Part shown: one piece after another, positions 39,964 through 50,310 of the stretch | Layout: the number at the start of each line of letters is the position of its first letter | Position numbering within the stretch: position 1 is the first letter of the stretch | Source of the DNA: Bacteroidales bacterium | GTDB taxonomy: Bacteria > Bacteroidota > Bacteroidia > Bacteroidales > UBA1402 | DNA: 64,000 nt | Assembly: GCA_017464285.1 (NCBI GenBank) | Contig: JAFUDT010000013.1 | Location: 1-64,000, forward strand | Reading direction: 5' to 3' | Notes under the pieces: generated by a model | Database searches by the model: none | Told to the model about the DNA's origin: nothing | The model's input: only the letters and a program-made list of their open reading frames with translations | Position numbers and translations under genes: made by a program

Positions 39964-42711
39964 CTATTTTTCCAGTACCAGTATCTGCCCGTCGGGTCCC
40001 AGGCCTTCGGCCGAAACGAAAAGACGGCGGGCCGTGCCGTTGTTGTAGAAAGCCACCCGGGCTTTCCCCTGGGGATCAATCCTGACTTCCGGATTCCAGT
40101 AGAGTGTCCGACGAAAATCCTCTGGCATTTCTTTCCGGGTTTTCAGCCGGTAGTCGGGATGGTAGAAATCGCGTGCGACAGAATAACCGTGAAATGTCAT
40201 TTTCCGGCCGTTTAACAAGGGGTTCATCTTGTTTTCCATCTTGTAGTTGTACAGGAAACTGGCAGTGTAGTCGTGTCGTACATCTTTGTACTGGTAGAAA
40301 CCCCGGCCGGTTTTGTCGAAATACAGAGAGAGGCTTTGAGCATATTCAATGTTACGTCCTCTCCATATCGATCTGAAAGACCTGCCTCTGGAGACCAGAG
40401 ACTGTTCCTTTTCCTTATGCACCCTTCGCTCCGACCCGTCAGCCTGGACAACAGTGGTCCCCCAACCATACATGTAGTTATAGAATTCTGTCAGCCGGTG
40501 TCCGTCATTGCCCCAGATCCAATCCTCTTCCCTATCCGTATAAGAGACAGGGACATTGTTGATCAGTGACTCGAATTCACCCCTCATACCAAGACGGACG
40601 CAGGCATTCAGTGCCACCAGCTCCTTGGAAACGAATCCAAAGTACATCCCCATGTCCATCTGAAAATTCAGCTCGTCAAGCGGATTGAGTTTCACAGCTG
40701 GTTTGCCGAAAACCAGTGTTTTGCGCTTGTTCTTGATTTCTGCCTCGGGCAATGACATGATATACGCCTCATTATCTCTTTTTATTGATGAGAGTTCCTC
40801 TGCGGTCAATTCTGAATCGTCTTCCCAAAACCGGTTAACGGGCGGATGGTTCTCATAATAGTCATAAACTTTACTGAGAGGCACATAATTCTCTTTGATG
40901 GGGATAAATTCGGTGAGCATGTGCGAGATTTCTCTCGGATTAAGAAAATCTCCGTTCTTTTTCCACCACCACCGCTTGCCGTCGTGTATTTTGACAAACA
41001 GGGTTCCGCTGCCTTCAAAATCGGGGAAATCAATCTGGAAATAACCTTTGTCATCGGCATGATCGCTTCCTTCCAGCTCCAGCTTTCCGTCAGTGAAGTA
41101 GGCTTCTATGCCCAACTGGGACGATTGTCGTATTCTCTTGCCGATGCCGGTTCCCCCCACAGGATAAATACGACCGGAAATCCTCAAATGCTTCTCTGCC
41201 GGATATTCCAGTGAGAAATTGGTCACACCGGCCATCGACTGCCAGTCATAACGCCGCCAGCCTTGCACCATAAGCAACAGGTCCAGTTCAAAAGCCCTTT
41301 GGGGATTATCGTCCAGGAAGTAATAGTCGGGATGCTCAATATATCCGTAGAGATCGGAGGAAAGCAGCAGATCGGTCAGCATATTGCGGCTTCCGAAGCC
41401 CGTTTCACGACTCTGTCTGTCACATACGGACAAGGAAAACGACTGGCCGGCCATTTCCGGGGGAAAACTGAAAGTCAAGCCGACAGAGTCGTACGGTTGG
41501 TACGCCCGATAAATAGCGTCCATCTTAATCTGTCGCTGCTCATGTTCATGATGATTGACAAACACCAGGCGTTCGGCATAGATTCTCCCCCGAGCATCAA
41601 ACAGGGTAATCTGATTGACCCCCGTGGGCAGAATATCGGTGGAAATGGTCACCAGGGAGGAACCTGCGTTATCGGGAACGAAAGCCTGAAAGGAGACAGG
41701 CCGCCCTCGGCAGACAACCGACACTCCGACAGTATCGGCCGCCTGTACGGCACTCCTTTGCACGTAAACACATATTTCCTTGGGGGAAGACATATCCACC
41801 GACATGGCATATCCGCTTTTTTCAGCCTCAGGCAAATCGAATCTGTAGTCAAATCCCTGATACAGCACCCTGACCGTGCCTGTTTTATGTCCTTGAGGTG
41901 TAACCAGAAAACTTCCCCGGCCTCTCCCCGTGGTCTGTAACGTGTCGCAGCACTCTCCGTTGGTGTCATAGACACGACCTGCGACTTCCACTCGTTCTCC
42001 TTCATCGGTACTGGCTTCAAAAGCAATCCGACTTTGAAGACCGATGATCAGATTACCTCCTTCGGGATAGAAGTTGATTTTCAAATCCGGTTTTCGCCTC
42101 TCCCTCTGCTCATACCTTAAGGTCGCCGACGGTCGCTGCATAATGGTACGGTCCTGGTGATTGCCCTTGACTCGTGGGCGCTCATATACGGGGAATACGC
42201 GGGAAAAGGCCGTGCCGCTTTCCTGGAAGAAACGTCGGAGAAAGTCTTCATTGTAGAAGAAGGCCCTGATTTCACGTTGGAACTCACGGGGAATCATACC
42301 GAAGTTCAGCATGTATTGCGTGTAGGCCCTGACTTCGTAGTACCCTGAATAATAGATTCTTTCCTTGCTGTCCAAAAGGAACTCCCCATGACAGCGTCCC
42401 TGCTCTATTTTCAGCTTTCGAGAGTCGATGATCACTCCCTCCTGAGTGAGCAGTTGCACGTGGAGTATTCCGCTGATGTCCGTCGGCCGGTGGTTGTCTG
42501 CCCGGACTACGTAGGCGCTGAACCAGATGGTTTCTCCGAGGAAATAAGAAGTGTTGTCAAAATGGAGATAGACCTTTTCCTGCGGCAGAATACGGTTGAA
42601 TGTCTCAATATGGGACACAAACGACCGGATGCTGTTGTAAGCGTCTTCTTGGGCGATTGCGAAGACAAAAGGAATCAGAAATCCTCCTAATAACAAGCAC
42701 TTCTTGTTCAT
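39964..42711 (-). CDS. MG2-like surface protein, paralogue A
   Basis: 915 residues from ATG 42711, chosen because a typical signal peptide starts there (KKCLLLGGFLIPFVFAIAQ); an in-frame start 23 codons upstream has none. No enzyme motif is seen. The N-terminal ~120 residues (LPQEKVYLHFDNTSYFLGET and IWFSAYVVRAD) resemble the MG2 domain of alpha-2-macroglobulin-like proteins and occur in many Bacteroidetes proteins of unknown role. Further beta-domains follow (FYPEGGNLIIGLQSRIAFEA, LDLLLMVQGWRRYDW) and the C-terminus reads SAEGLGPDGQILVLEK. It is a full-length paralogue of the divergent gene at 42858. Probably periplasmic or outer-membrane; the function is unknown. Confidence 0.75.
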   Translation of the reverse strand: MNKKCLLLGGFLIPFVFAIAQEDAYNSIRSFVSHIETFNRILPQEKVYLHFDNTSYFLGETIWFSAYVVRADNHRPTDISGILHVQLLTQEGVIIDSRKLKIEQGRCHGEFLLDSKERIYYSGYYEVRAYTQYMLNFGMIPREFQREIRAFFYNEDFLRRFFQESGTAFSRVFPVYERPRVKGNHQDRTIMQRPSATLRYEQRERRKPDLKINFYPEGGNLIIGLQSRIAFEASTDEGERVEVAGRVYDTNGECCDTLQTTGRGRGSFLVTPQGHKTGTVRVLYQGFDYRFDLPEAEKSGYAMSVDMSSPKEICVYVQRSAVQAADTVGVSVVCRGRPVSFQAFVPDNAGSSLVTISTDILPTGVNQITLFDARGRIYAERLVFVNHHEHEQRQIKMDAIYRAYQPYDSVGLTFSFPPEMAGQSFSLSVCDRQSRETGFGSRNMLTDLLLSSDLYGYIEHPDYYFLDDNPQRAFELDLLLMVQGWRRYDWQSMAGVTNFSLEYPAEKHLRISGRIYPVGGTGIGKRIRQSSQLGIEAYFTDGKLELEGSDHADDKGYFQIDFPDFEGSGTLFVKIHDGKRWWWKKNGDFLNPREISHMLTEFIPIKENYVPLSKVYDYYENHPPVNRFWEDDSELTAEELSSIKRDNEAYIMSLPEAEIKNKRKTLVFGKPAVKLNPLDELNFQMDMGMYFGFVSKELVALNACVRLGMRGEFESLINNVPVSYTDREEDWIWGNDGHRLTEFYNYMYGWGTTVVQADGSERRVHKEKEQSLVSRGRSFRSIWRGRNIEYAQSLSLYFDKTGRGFYQYKDVRHDYTASFLYNYKMENKMNPLLNGRKMTFHGYSVARDFYHPDYRLKTRKEMPEDFRRTLYWNPEVRIDPQGKARVAFYNNGTARRLFVSAEGLGPDGQILVLEK

Positions 42712-42831
42712 CGAAGCATACTTTGTTGTTTTCGTAAAGTTTTTGAGAATCAAAATTGTGTTCTTTTTCACAAACTGCAAATTTAGAAAAATCTTTTATT
42801 GTTTTAGGGTGATTGTTGTAATAATGTTTAT

Positions 42832-42839
42832 TATCTTTG
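42832..42839 (+). promoter_or_regulatory. -7 element of MG2-like gene B
   Basis: TATCTTTG is an exact match and ends 18 bases before the ATG at 42858. A TTG at 42813-42815 is the nearest -33 candidate but only 16 bases away. The 146-base region between the two divergent paralogues is strongly AT-rich. Confidence 0.5.
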
Positions 42840-42857
42840 GGGCTGTATGATGAGTAA

Positions 42858-45539
42858 ATGAAGAAGACCCTGATACTTTTTTTGTGGGCGCTGAGTTCCT
42901 TTTCTCCAGTCTTTTCAGAAGTGAATAGTGGGACTGTCAGGGAACGACTGGAATCCTTTGTGACCCGGATTTCCAGTTTCAACCATTTCCTGCCGCAGGA
43001 AAAGGTCTATCTGCATTTCGACAACACGGCCTATTTTCTGGGAGAAACCATCTGGTACAAAGCCTATGTGGTCAGGGCCGACAGCCTGTTGCCTACCAAT
43101 GTGAGTCGGGTGCTTCACGTGCAGTTGCTGACTCAGGAAGGAACAATAGTGGACAGCCGCAAGCATAAGATTGTGGACGGACAGTGTCATGGGGAATTTA
43201 CTATAGGAAAGGGCTATGCATCGGGCTACTACGAAATACGGGCCTATACGCAGTATATGCTCAATTTCGGCAACGTGCAAAAAAAATATCAGCCGGAAAT
43301 TAACGCCTTCTTTTTTGAAGAAGACTACACGCGACGCTTCTTTAGAGAAAATGCCACTGTTTTTTCGCGGGTCTTTCCGGTATATGAGCGGCCAGTAAAA
43401 GACGGCTATTACCGCGACAGGACCGTCGTCAGCCGTCCGAGAGCCCGTACTAAACCTGGCTCTGACACTCCTGGATTAGAGATTTCCTTTTACCCTGAAG
43501 GTGGCTCGCTGGTAGACGGACTTCAGAGCCGGGTCGCGTTTGAGGCCAGAGACAGCGAAGGAAGGCTCGTCGAGGTTAAGGGGCGCTATTATAATGCAAG
43601 AGGCAAACTGGCAGGGGCTGTCAAAACCAGTCATCGGGGCAAAGGCGATTTCTTTGTGACTCCGGAAGGAAAAAATAGTGGCAAAGTAATTGTGTCATAC
43701 GAAAATAAGAATTACTCCTTTAATTTGCCCGAGGCTCGCCGCGAGGGTTACGTTATGACAGTTGTCGCACTTCCTGGAAAGGATGTGGTAGTAGAAATAC
43801 AGTGCTCTGCCCATTGGCCGGCTGACACGGTCGGATTGTCTGTCATCTGCCGTGGGAGACCTTGCGTGTTTGAGACTGTATATCCCGAAAAAGGCAAAGG
43901 CTATGTGAAAATACCTCTCGGACTCTTGACGACAGGTGTCAACCAATTCACTCTTTTCAATGCCCGAGGGGAAATCTTTGCCGAGCGTATGCTTTTCGTC
44001 AACCACCGAGAGTATGAAAAACGCGAAATCGAGATAGAAGGGCTGCAGAGGCTCTATGCAAGTTATGTCCCCATTCGGTTCTCACTGGAACTGCCGCATG
44101 ACAGCGTACTACCTCAAACAATGTCGGTGTCGGTCTGCAATAAACTGAGCCGTGAAAAGAATGCCTCAAGTCAGAGTATGCTGACGAACTTGCTGCTATC
44201 GTCTGATTTATACGGCTTTATTGAATCTCCGGAGTATTATTTCACCAAACCAAGACGACGGCTCTCCTACGAGCTGGATTTATTGACGCTGGTGCAAGGC
44301 TGGCGGCGCTATGACTGGCAGGAAATGGCAGGTGTCACTCCTTTTGAGCCTGAATTCAAAGTCGAAAAGGGGCTGGGCATTTACGGTACCGTCTATCCTT
44401 TAGGCGGCACCCGATGGGGGAAGGCTGCTCGGCAGCGCTCCGGGCTTGGCATTGCTGCCACCCTGTTTGTCGATTCCCTCTGTCTGACTGACAACCGAAC
44501 AGCCGATAGGGAAGGGAACTTCTCTTTCGTCTTCCCTGAATTTACCGGGGACGGGACCTTGTTCATAAAAGTGGACGACCGTAAACGCATCTGGGGACAA
44601 AACGAAAGTGAGTTTCTGAAAACCAACAAGATCTCTCACCTGATGACAGAGTATATTCCCTTGAAAAGCAATTACGTTCCCTTACCAAGAGTCTATGACT
44701 ACCTGGAATTCCACAACAATGCAGAATTCTGGACCGACACCACGGGACTGAGCCAGGAAGAGTGGCTATCGCTGAAGCAGGACGATGAAGCCTGGCTGCT
44801 GTCCTTGCCGGAGGCAGAAATAAAAGCCCGGTACGATACTCGTTTTCTGGTCGGTCCCCCCACCAGATTCAATCCAATGGACGAACTGGACTTTCAGATG
44901 GACATGGGGCTGTTTTTCGGTGTAGTCGCCAAAGAAATTATTGCTGTGAATACGGCCGTAAGACACGCTATGAAGGAGGGAGCGCATTCTGTGACCAGTA
45001 GCGAGATGGAGTACGAGCTGTGGAGTGATCGCGCCGTCCAGAAAGCCTATTATCTGGGTGGCAGCGGTGCGTATGTTCCCGAATCCCCTGCCTCGGAGGA
45101 CATACGGCCAAACGGACTACCCAGCCGCCTTCCGCCTGGTATGGGCATAGGAAAGAATCTTGAATACATGAACGGCCTCTCTCTCAACATGGGTAAGACA
45201 AGTAGGGAAACTTACCTGTATCAACATCGGGGACAAGACTATTATGCCTACTATGTCAATAACTTTCGGTCTCAGAAATCGGCATCGCCTGTATACAACG
45301 GTCGTCGGCTGACTTTCCGCGGCTTTTCCGAAGTAAAGGAGTTTTACTCGCCCAATTACCGGCAGCTCCATGGAGAAAAACCACGAGATTACCGACGTAC
45401 CTTGTATTGGAATCCCTCGGCCAAGGTCGAGGACGGAAAGGTGTCGGTTTCACTATACAATAACGGGGGGCTTCATGGAGTGACCGTCTCGGCCGAAGGT
45501 CTCGGTCCCGACGGGCAGATACTGGTGCTGGAGAGATAG
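42858..45539 (+). CDS. MG2-like surface protein, paralogue B
   Basis: 893 residues with a signal peptide (LILFLWALSSFSPVFS-E). It matches paralogue A over its whole length: LPQEKVYLHFDNTAYFLGET, VLHVQLLTQEG, CHGEF, SGYYEIRAYTQYMLNFGN, FYPEGGSLVDGLQSRVAFEA, LLTLVQGWRRYDWQEMAGVT, DELDFQMDMGLFFG, and the same end SAEGLGPDGQILVLER. The first ~150 and last ~50 residues are best conserved and the middle differs, as expected when ends have a shared role and the middle adapts. Identity is high enough for a duplication in this lineage. Function unknown; secretion is clear from the signal peptide. Confidence 0.75.
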   Translation: MKKTLILFLWALSSFSPVFSEVNSGTVRERLESFVTRISSFNHFLPQEKVYLHFDNTAYFLGETIWYKAYVVRADSLLPTNVSRVLHVQLLTQEGTIVDSRKHKIVDGQCHGEFTIGKGYASGYYEIRAYTQYMLNFGNVQKKYQPEINAFFFEEDYTRRFFRENATVFSRVFPVYERPVKDGYYRDRTVVSRPRARTKPGSDTPGLEISFYPEGGSLVDGLQSRVAFEARDSEGRLVEVKGRYYNARGKLAGAVKTSHRGKGDFFVTPEGKNSGKVIVSYENKNYSFNLPEARREGYVMTVVALPGKDVVVEIQCSAHWPADTVGLSVICRGRPCVFETVYPEKGKGYVKIPLGLLTTGVNQFTLFNARGEIFAERMLFVNHREYEKREIEIEGLQRLYASYVPIRFSLELPHDSVLPQTMSVSVCNKLSREKNASSQSMLTNLLLSSDLYGFIESPEYYFTKPRRRLSYELDLLTLVQGWRRYDWQEMAGVTPFEPEFKVEKGLGIYGTVYPLGGTRWGKAARQRSGLGIAATLFVDSLCLTDNRTADREGNFSFVFPEFTGDGTLFIKVDDRKRIWGQNESEFLKTNKISHLMTEYIPLKSNYVPLPRVYDYLEFHNNAEFWTDTTGLSQEEWLSLKQDDEAWLLSLPEAEIKARYDTRFLVGPPTRFNPMDELDFQMDMGLFFGVVAKEIIAVNTAVRHAMKEGAHSVTSSEMEYELWSDRAVQKAYYLGGSGAYVPESPASEDIRPNGLPSRLPPGMGIGKNLEYMNGLSLNMGKTSRETYLYQHRGQDYYAYYVNNFRSQKSASPVYNGRRLTFRGFSEVKEFYSPNYRQLHGEKPRDYRRTLYWNPSAKVEDGKVSVSLYNNGGLHGVTVSAEGLGPDGQILVLER

Positions 45540-45667
45540 CATAGCCCCTCAATGATGAGGAGTCCACACAAACTTGGGAAGATGCCATTGGAAATCCAAA
45601 GTTGAAAAGCGTGCACTTTTTCCTACGACTTTCCGCCGTCCGCGTGCATTGTTTGACAGAAAGTGTT

Positions 45668-45675
45668 TATCTTCG
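45668..45675 (+). promoter_or_regulatory. Possible -7 element of wecB
   Basis: TATCTTCG, one base from consensus, ends 17 bases before the wecB ATG. No TTTG at the right distance. Confidence 0.35.
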
Positions 45676-45692
45676 CGGGATAAAGTGAAGAT

Positions 45693-46910
45693 ATGGGACG
45701 GAAAAGGATCATGCTGGTGTTCGGGACCCGGCCGGAAGCTATCAAGATGTGTCCTCTGGTCAGGGAGTTCCAAAAACATCCTTCGTCTTTTGAGACAATA
45801 GTCTGTGTGACAGGGCAGCACCGTGAGATGCTGGACCAGGTGTTGCATATATTCGAGGTCGTGCCCGACTATGACCTTGACATCATGCGCCAGGGACAGG
45901 ATTTGTACGATGTGACGACCCGGGTGCTGACAGGTATGCGTACAGTCCTGACTGAGTGTCGGCCCGATGTGGTACTGGTACATGGCGACACGACCACCAG
46001 CATGGCCTCGGCCTTGGCTGCCTTTTATCAGCAGATACCGGTGGGCCATGTGGAGGCCGGCTTGCGTACGTACAATATTTACAGCCCCTGGCCCGAGGAA
46101 ATCAACCGCCAGATAACGGGTCGCATCGCCGCCTACAATTTCGCTCCCACGCCCTTGGCTGAGAAACACCTGATTGAGGAGAGGGCTTCTGGCCGTATTT
46201 TCGTCACCGGCAATACGGTAATTGATGCCCTGCATCTGGTCGTCGGGAAACTGAGAAGCGACAAGGCTCTCGCCGCCCGGCAGGCGGAGGTGCTTCGCCA
46301 GGCAGGCTACGATGTGGACCGTCTGGACGGAAACAGGAAACTGGTACTGATTACCGGCCATCGCCGGGAAAACTTCGGACAGGGATTCATCGATATGGTG
46401 ACGGCCATCAAAGATCTGGCCGGAAAATATCCCGACACAGACTTTGTCTATCCCATGCACCTGAATCCCAATGTGCGCCGTCCCATAGCCGAGGTTTTCG
46501 GCTCCTCGTGCCTTGTTCGGAGCGGGATGCAGACAGTCTGCGGAACCGTGCAGGGAGCCGGTGTCTCGGGCAACGTTTTCCTGACAGAGCCTTTGCAGTA
46601 TCTGGAATTTGTGTTCCTGATGGAAAAATCGACGCTGGTATTGACCGACAGCGGCGGCATTCAGGAGGAGGCTCCCGGTCTGGGCAAGCCGGTGCTGGTG
46701 ATGCGGGACACCACCGAGCGCCCCGAGGCACTGGAAGCCGGAACGGTCCGACTGGTAGGCACGAACCATGACCTGATTGTCGGCGAGACGAGCCGACTGC
46801 TGGACGACAGGGCCTGCTATGAGCGGATGAGCCGTGCCGTGAATCCTTACGGCGACGGCAAGGCCTGCGGGAGAATTGTCGAGGCCTTGAGCCGGGAACT
46901 GATCGGATGA
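45693..46910 (+). CDS. wecB: UDP-N-acetylglucosamine 2-epimerase (non-hydrolysing)
   Basis: 405 residues. It interconverts UDP-GlcNAc and UDP-ManNAc for surface polysaccharide synthesis. Family motifs are VFGTRPEAIKM at the N-terminus, VHGDTTTSMASALAAF, GHVEAGLRTYN with a catalytic Glu, WPEEINRQ with a second Glu, TGHRRENFG with the catalytic His, and TDSGGIQEEAPGLGKPVLVM near the C-terminus. No ManNAc-dehydrogenase (wecC) or other polysaccharide gene lies next to it. The following exonuclease overlaps its stop by 4 bases. Confidence 0.95.
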   Translation: MGRKRIMLVFGTRPEAIKMCPLVREFQKHPSSFETIVCVTGQHREMLDQVLHIFEVVPDYDLDIMRQGQDLYDVTTRVLTGMRTVLTECRPDVVLVHGDTTTSMASALAAFYQQIPVGHVEAGLRTYNIYSPWPEEINRQITGRIAAYNFAPTPLAEKHLIEERASGRIFVTGNTVIDALHLVVGKLRSDKALAARQAEVLRQAGYDVDRLDGNRKLVLITGHRRENFGQGFIDMVTAIKDLAGKYPDTDFVYPMHLNPNVRRPIAEVFGSSCLVRSGMQTVCGTVQGAGVSGNVFLTEPLQYLEFVFLMEKSTLVLTDSGGIQEEAPGLGKPVLVMRDTTERPEALEAGTVRLVGTNHDLIVGETSRLLDDRACYERMSRAVNPYGDGKACGRIVEALSRELIG

Positions 46911-47410
46911 TGATGAGAGACTTCGCAGCCATCGACTTTGAAACGGCCAATCAGGAATGCAGCTCGGTCTGTTCTGTGGGTATCGTCGTCGTACGCGGGG
47001 GCGAAGTGGCAGAGACCTTTTACTCGCTTATCCGGCCTGAACCGAATTACTACAGCTATTGGTGCACGCGGGTACACGGGCTCTGCCGGCAGGATACGGA
47101 CACTGCTCCTTTGTTTCCGGAGGTCTGGACACAGGCGGCTCCTCTGCTGGCCGGCCTGCCCTTAGTGGCGCATAACAGCCGTTTTGACGAAGGCTGCCTG
47201 AAAGCAGTGTTCCGTACCTATCGGATGGACTACCCGGATTACGTTTTCTTCGACACGCTCCGGGCTGCCCGTCTTAGGCTGCGTTATCTGCCCAATCACC
47301 AGCTGCAGACGGTAGCGGCTGCCTGCGGCTACTGTCTGGAGAACCACCACCATGCCCTGGCCGATGCAGAAGCCTGTGCCCGCATCGCACTGGCCTTGTT
47401 TCAAGAATGA
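46907..47410 (+). CDS. DEDDh 3'-5' exonuclease (epsilon-like)
   Basis: 167 residues, a free-standing exonuclease domain. The DEDDh residues are in AAIDFETAN (Asp and Glu), AHNSRFDEGCL (Asp) and HHALADAEACA (His and Asp). The domain matches the proofreading subunit of DNA polymerase III, but as a separate small protein in Bacteroidetes it may serve repair or RNA turnover. The start overlaps the wecB stop (ATGATG), showing translational coupling. Confidence 0.88.
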   Translation: MMMRDFAAIDFETANQECSSVCSVGIVVVRGGEVAETFYSLIRPEPNYYSYWCTRVHGLCRQDTDTAPLFPEVWTQAAPLLAGLPLVAHNSRFDEGCLKAVFRTYRMDYPDYVFFDTLRAARLRLRYLPNHQLQTVAAACGYCLENHHHALADAEACARIALALFQE

Positions 47411-47434
47411 TAGGATTGTATAAACATACATAAT

Positions 47435-47521
47435 ATGCGACGGGTTTTATTCATTTCGGCAGTCTTCCTGCTTTGTATCTGCCTGCTGGCAGCATGCGCC
47501 ACACCTTGTAATTGCGGATAA
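47435..47521 (+). CDS. Very small lipoprotein, 28 residues
   Basis: From ATG 47435 to TAA 47519 the frame encodes a basic start (MRRV), a hydrophobic stretch and a perfect lipobox LAAC followed by only seven residues (ATPCNCG). After processing, a lipid-modified octapeptide CATPCNCG with three cysteines would remain. It lies 24 bases behind the exonuclease, too short for usual gene finding. No homologue comes to mind. The exact lipobox and a sound start make chance less likely, but expression is unproven. Confidence 0.5.
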   Translation: MRRVLFISAVFLLCICLLAACATPCNCG

Positions 47522-47610
47522 AAATACAGGCAAAATATCTGAAAAGCAGTAATTTGTATCTGTTTTCGAAAAAAATAGGGGAGAACGGATGATAATTCTG
47601 TAAAAAGGAG

Positions 47611-47618
47611 TACCTTTG
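47611..47618 (+). promoter_or_regulatory. -7 element of gapA
   Basis: TACCTTTG matches the consensus and stands 73 bases before the gapA ATG. The -33 box is not clear. The leader between contains GGGG...CCCC (47645-47664), able to form a small hairpin. Confidence 0.5.
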
Positions 47619-47679
47619 CGGAAAAATTGAGAGATTATTAACCAAGGGGCGCAAGGATTATCCCCAGGCCCGATATTAA

Positions 47680-48702
<1,023 letters not shown>

Positions 48703-48717
48703 TCCGGATAGACGAAA

Positions 48718-48725
48718 TATCTTTG
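48718..48725 (+). promoter_or_regulatory. Possible -7 element of miaA
   Basis: TATCTTTG, an exact match, sits between the gapA stop and the gapA terminator. A transcript starting ~7 bases later would begin inside the terminator stem. No -33 box at the expected place. Confidence 0.4.
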
Positions 48726-48761
48726 GAACCGTGTCGGAAGCCTTTCCGGCACGGTTTTTTT
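48726..48761 (+). terminator. gapA terminator
   Basis: An 11-bp stem (ACCGTGTCGGA / TCCGGCACGGT, one G-U pair) with a 6-nt loop, followed by seven T. A strong rho-independent terminator 26 bases after the gapA stop. Confidence 0.85.
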
Positions 48762-48777
48762 GACTTCTGCCGCGGCT

Positions 48778-49713
48778 ATGCCGTTTCGAGATACAGACAT
48801 ACCTTCCGACTGCAACCTGGTCGTTGTCCTGGGGCCTACCGCTTCGGGCAAGACGCATTATGCCGTGCAACTGGCTTCACGCCTCGATGCCGAGATCGTC
48901 AGTGCCGATTCGCGCCAGGTGTATCGCGGCATGGACATCGGCACAGGCAAGGATCTCTCGGAATACACTATGCCCGATGGCCGGCAGATTCCCTGCCATC
49001 TGATTGATATCTGCCAGGCCGGCACCAAGTATAATGTCTATGAATACCAGCGTGATTTCGTCAAGGCCTTCAATGATATCAGGAGCCGTGGAAAACAGGT
49101 GATTCTCTGCGGCGGCACGGGGCTATATATCGAGGCGGTGCTCAAGGCCTATCCTTTGGTCGCGGTGCCGGAGAATCCGGCTTTGCGCAAACAGCTGGCC
49201 TCCCAGTCCCTGGAAGAGCTGACTGTTGTGCTGGCCGGCTACAAGCAGCGTCACGGCGACAGCCTGCACAATCAGACCGATGTGGATACCGTCAAGCGGG
49301 CCATCCGGGCCATTGAGATCGAGGATTACTATGAACAGCACGCCGATCAGCTGCAGCGCGAGGCTGACAGCTATCCAAGGCTGACCCCATACATCATCGG
49401 TCTTGACGTAGATCGCGAGACGCGTCGCCGGCGGATTACGGCCCGCTTGCACCAACGCCTGGAGCAGGGGATGGTCGAGGAGGTGAGGGGTTTGCTCGAC
49501 AGCGGCATTGCGGCCGAGGATCTGATCTATTATGGCTTGGAATACAAGTATCTGACTTTGTATGTGACGGGCCGGCTGAGCTACGAGCAGATGGTGGCCC
49601 AGCTGGAAACGGCCATCCACCAGTTTGCCAAGCGGCAGATGACCTGGTTCCGGGGCATGGAGCGCCGCGGCCTGACCATCCACTGGCTCCGGCCTGAAAA
49701 CAACATTCAATGA
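48778..49713 (+). CDS. miaA: tRNA dimethylallyltransferase
   Basis: 311 residues from ATG 48778. A TTG at 48760 is in frame but lies in the T-run of the gapA terminator, so it is rejected. P-loop GPTASGKT at residues 19-26, then SADSRQVYRGMDIGTGK and GGTGLYIEAV. MiaA adds a dimethylallyl group to A37 of tRNAs reading UNN codons. Bacteroidetes often have more than one MiaA-like gene; here the catalytic motifs are complete. rlmH follows after 44 bases. Confidence 0.92.
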   Translation: MPFRDTDIPSDCNLVVVLGPTASGKTHYAVQLASRLDAEIVSADSRQVYRGMDIGTGKDLSEYTMPDGRQIPCHLIDICQAGTKYNVYEYQRDFVKAFNDIRSRGKQVILCGGTGLYIEAVLKAYPLVAVPENPALRKQLASQSLEELTVVLAGYKQRHGDSLHNQTDVDTVKRAIRAIEIEDYYEQHADQLQREADSYPRLTPYIIGLDVDRETRRRRITARLHQRLEQGMVEEVRGLLDSGIAAEDLIYYGLEYKYLTLYVTGRLSYEQMVAQLETAIHQFAKRQMTWFRGMERRGLTIHWLRPENNIQ

Positions 49714-49757
49714 ATTGGAGAACAGACAAAGACCGTCTGTTTTGAAAGACATCATAT

Positions 49758-50231
49758 ATGAAAGTAGTATTGCTGTTTCTGGGGAAGACCGCCGACGATT
49801 ATGCCCGGCAGGCGCTGAGAGTCTATCAGGAGCGGCTGAGCCACTATCTGAATCTCGAAGTGGTGGAACTGCCCGACCTGAAGGCGGCCAAAAGCCTGTC
49901 CGAGGCACAGGTCAAGGCCCGGGAAGCCGAGGCTATTCTGGAGTGGGTCAAACCGGAAAACCAGGTGGTGTTGCTCGACGAAAGAGGATTGGAGCAGAGC
50001 TCCGAAGAGTTTGCCCGCTGGATGCAGAAGAAGATGAACTCGGGCCTGCGCTCCCTGGTCTTTGTCGTGGGCGGTCCCTACGGGTTCGACCAGTCGGTCT
50101 ATACGGCCGTCAAAGAGCGGCTGTCGCTGTCGCGGATGACCTTTTCCCACCAGATGGTCAGGGTGTTTTTTGTCGAGCAACTCTACCGGGCCATGACCAT
50201 TCTGCACGGCGAGCCCTATCATCATGCCTGA
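49758..50231 (+). CDS. rlmH: 23S rRNA pseudouridine-1915 N3-methyltransferase
   Basis: 157 residues, the standard length. SPOUT-class knot with VVLLDERGLEQSSEEFA, VFVVGGPYGFD and the C-terminal SHQMVRVFFVEQLYRAMTI, then HGEPYHH, the family end signature. It methylates helix 69 of the large ribosomal subunit. Together with miaA upstream it makes a small RNA-modification pair. Confidence 0.97.
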   Translation: MKVVLLFLGKTADDYARQALRVYQERLSHYLNLEVVELPDLKAAKSLSEAQVKAREAEAILEWVKPENQVVLLDERGLEQSSEEFARWMQKKMNSGLRSLVFVVGGPYGFDQSVYTAVKERLSLSRMTFSHQMVRVFFVEQLYRAMTILHGEPYHHA

Positions 50232-50235
50232 GGGG

Positions 50236-50266
50236 TTTCATTTCTCGCAAAAAGACAGTAATTTTG
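50236..50266 (+). promoter_or_regulatory. Promoter of the ilvDBN operon
   Basis: TTTC (50236-50239; one mismatch to TTTG), 19 bases, TAATTTTG (50259-50266). The ilvD ATG is 45 bases downstream. No leader peptide or attenuator hairpin is visible in the short leader. Confidence 0.55.
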
Positions 50267-50310
50267 CCGTTTCGTACAAGGATGAAAAATAATTGAATAA
50301 TAATAGAATA

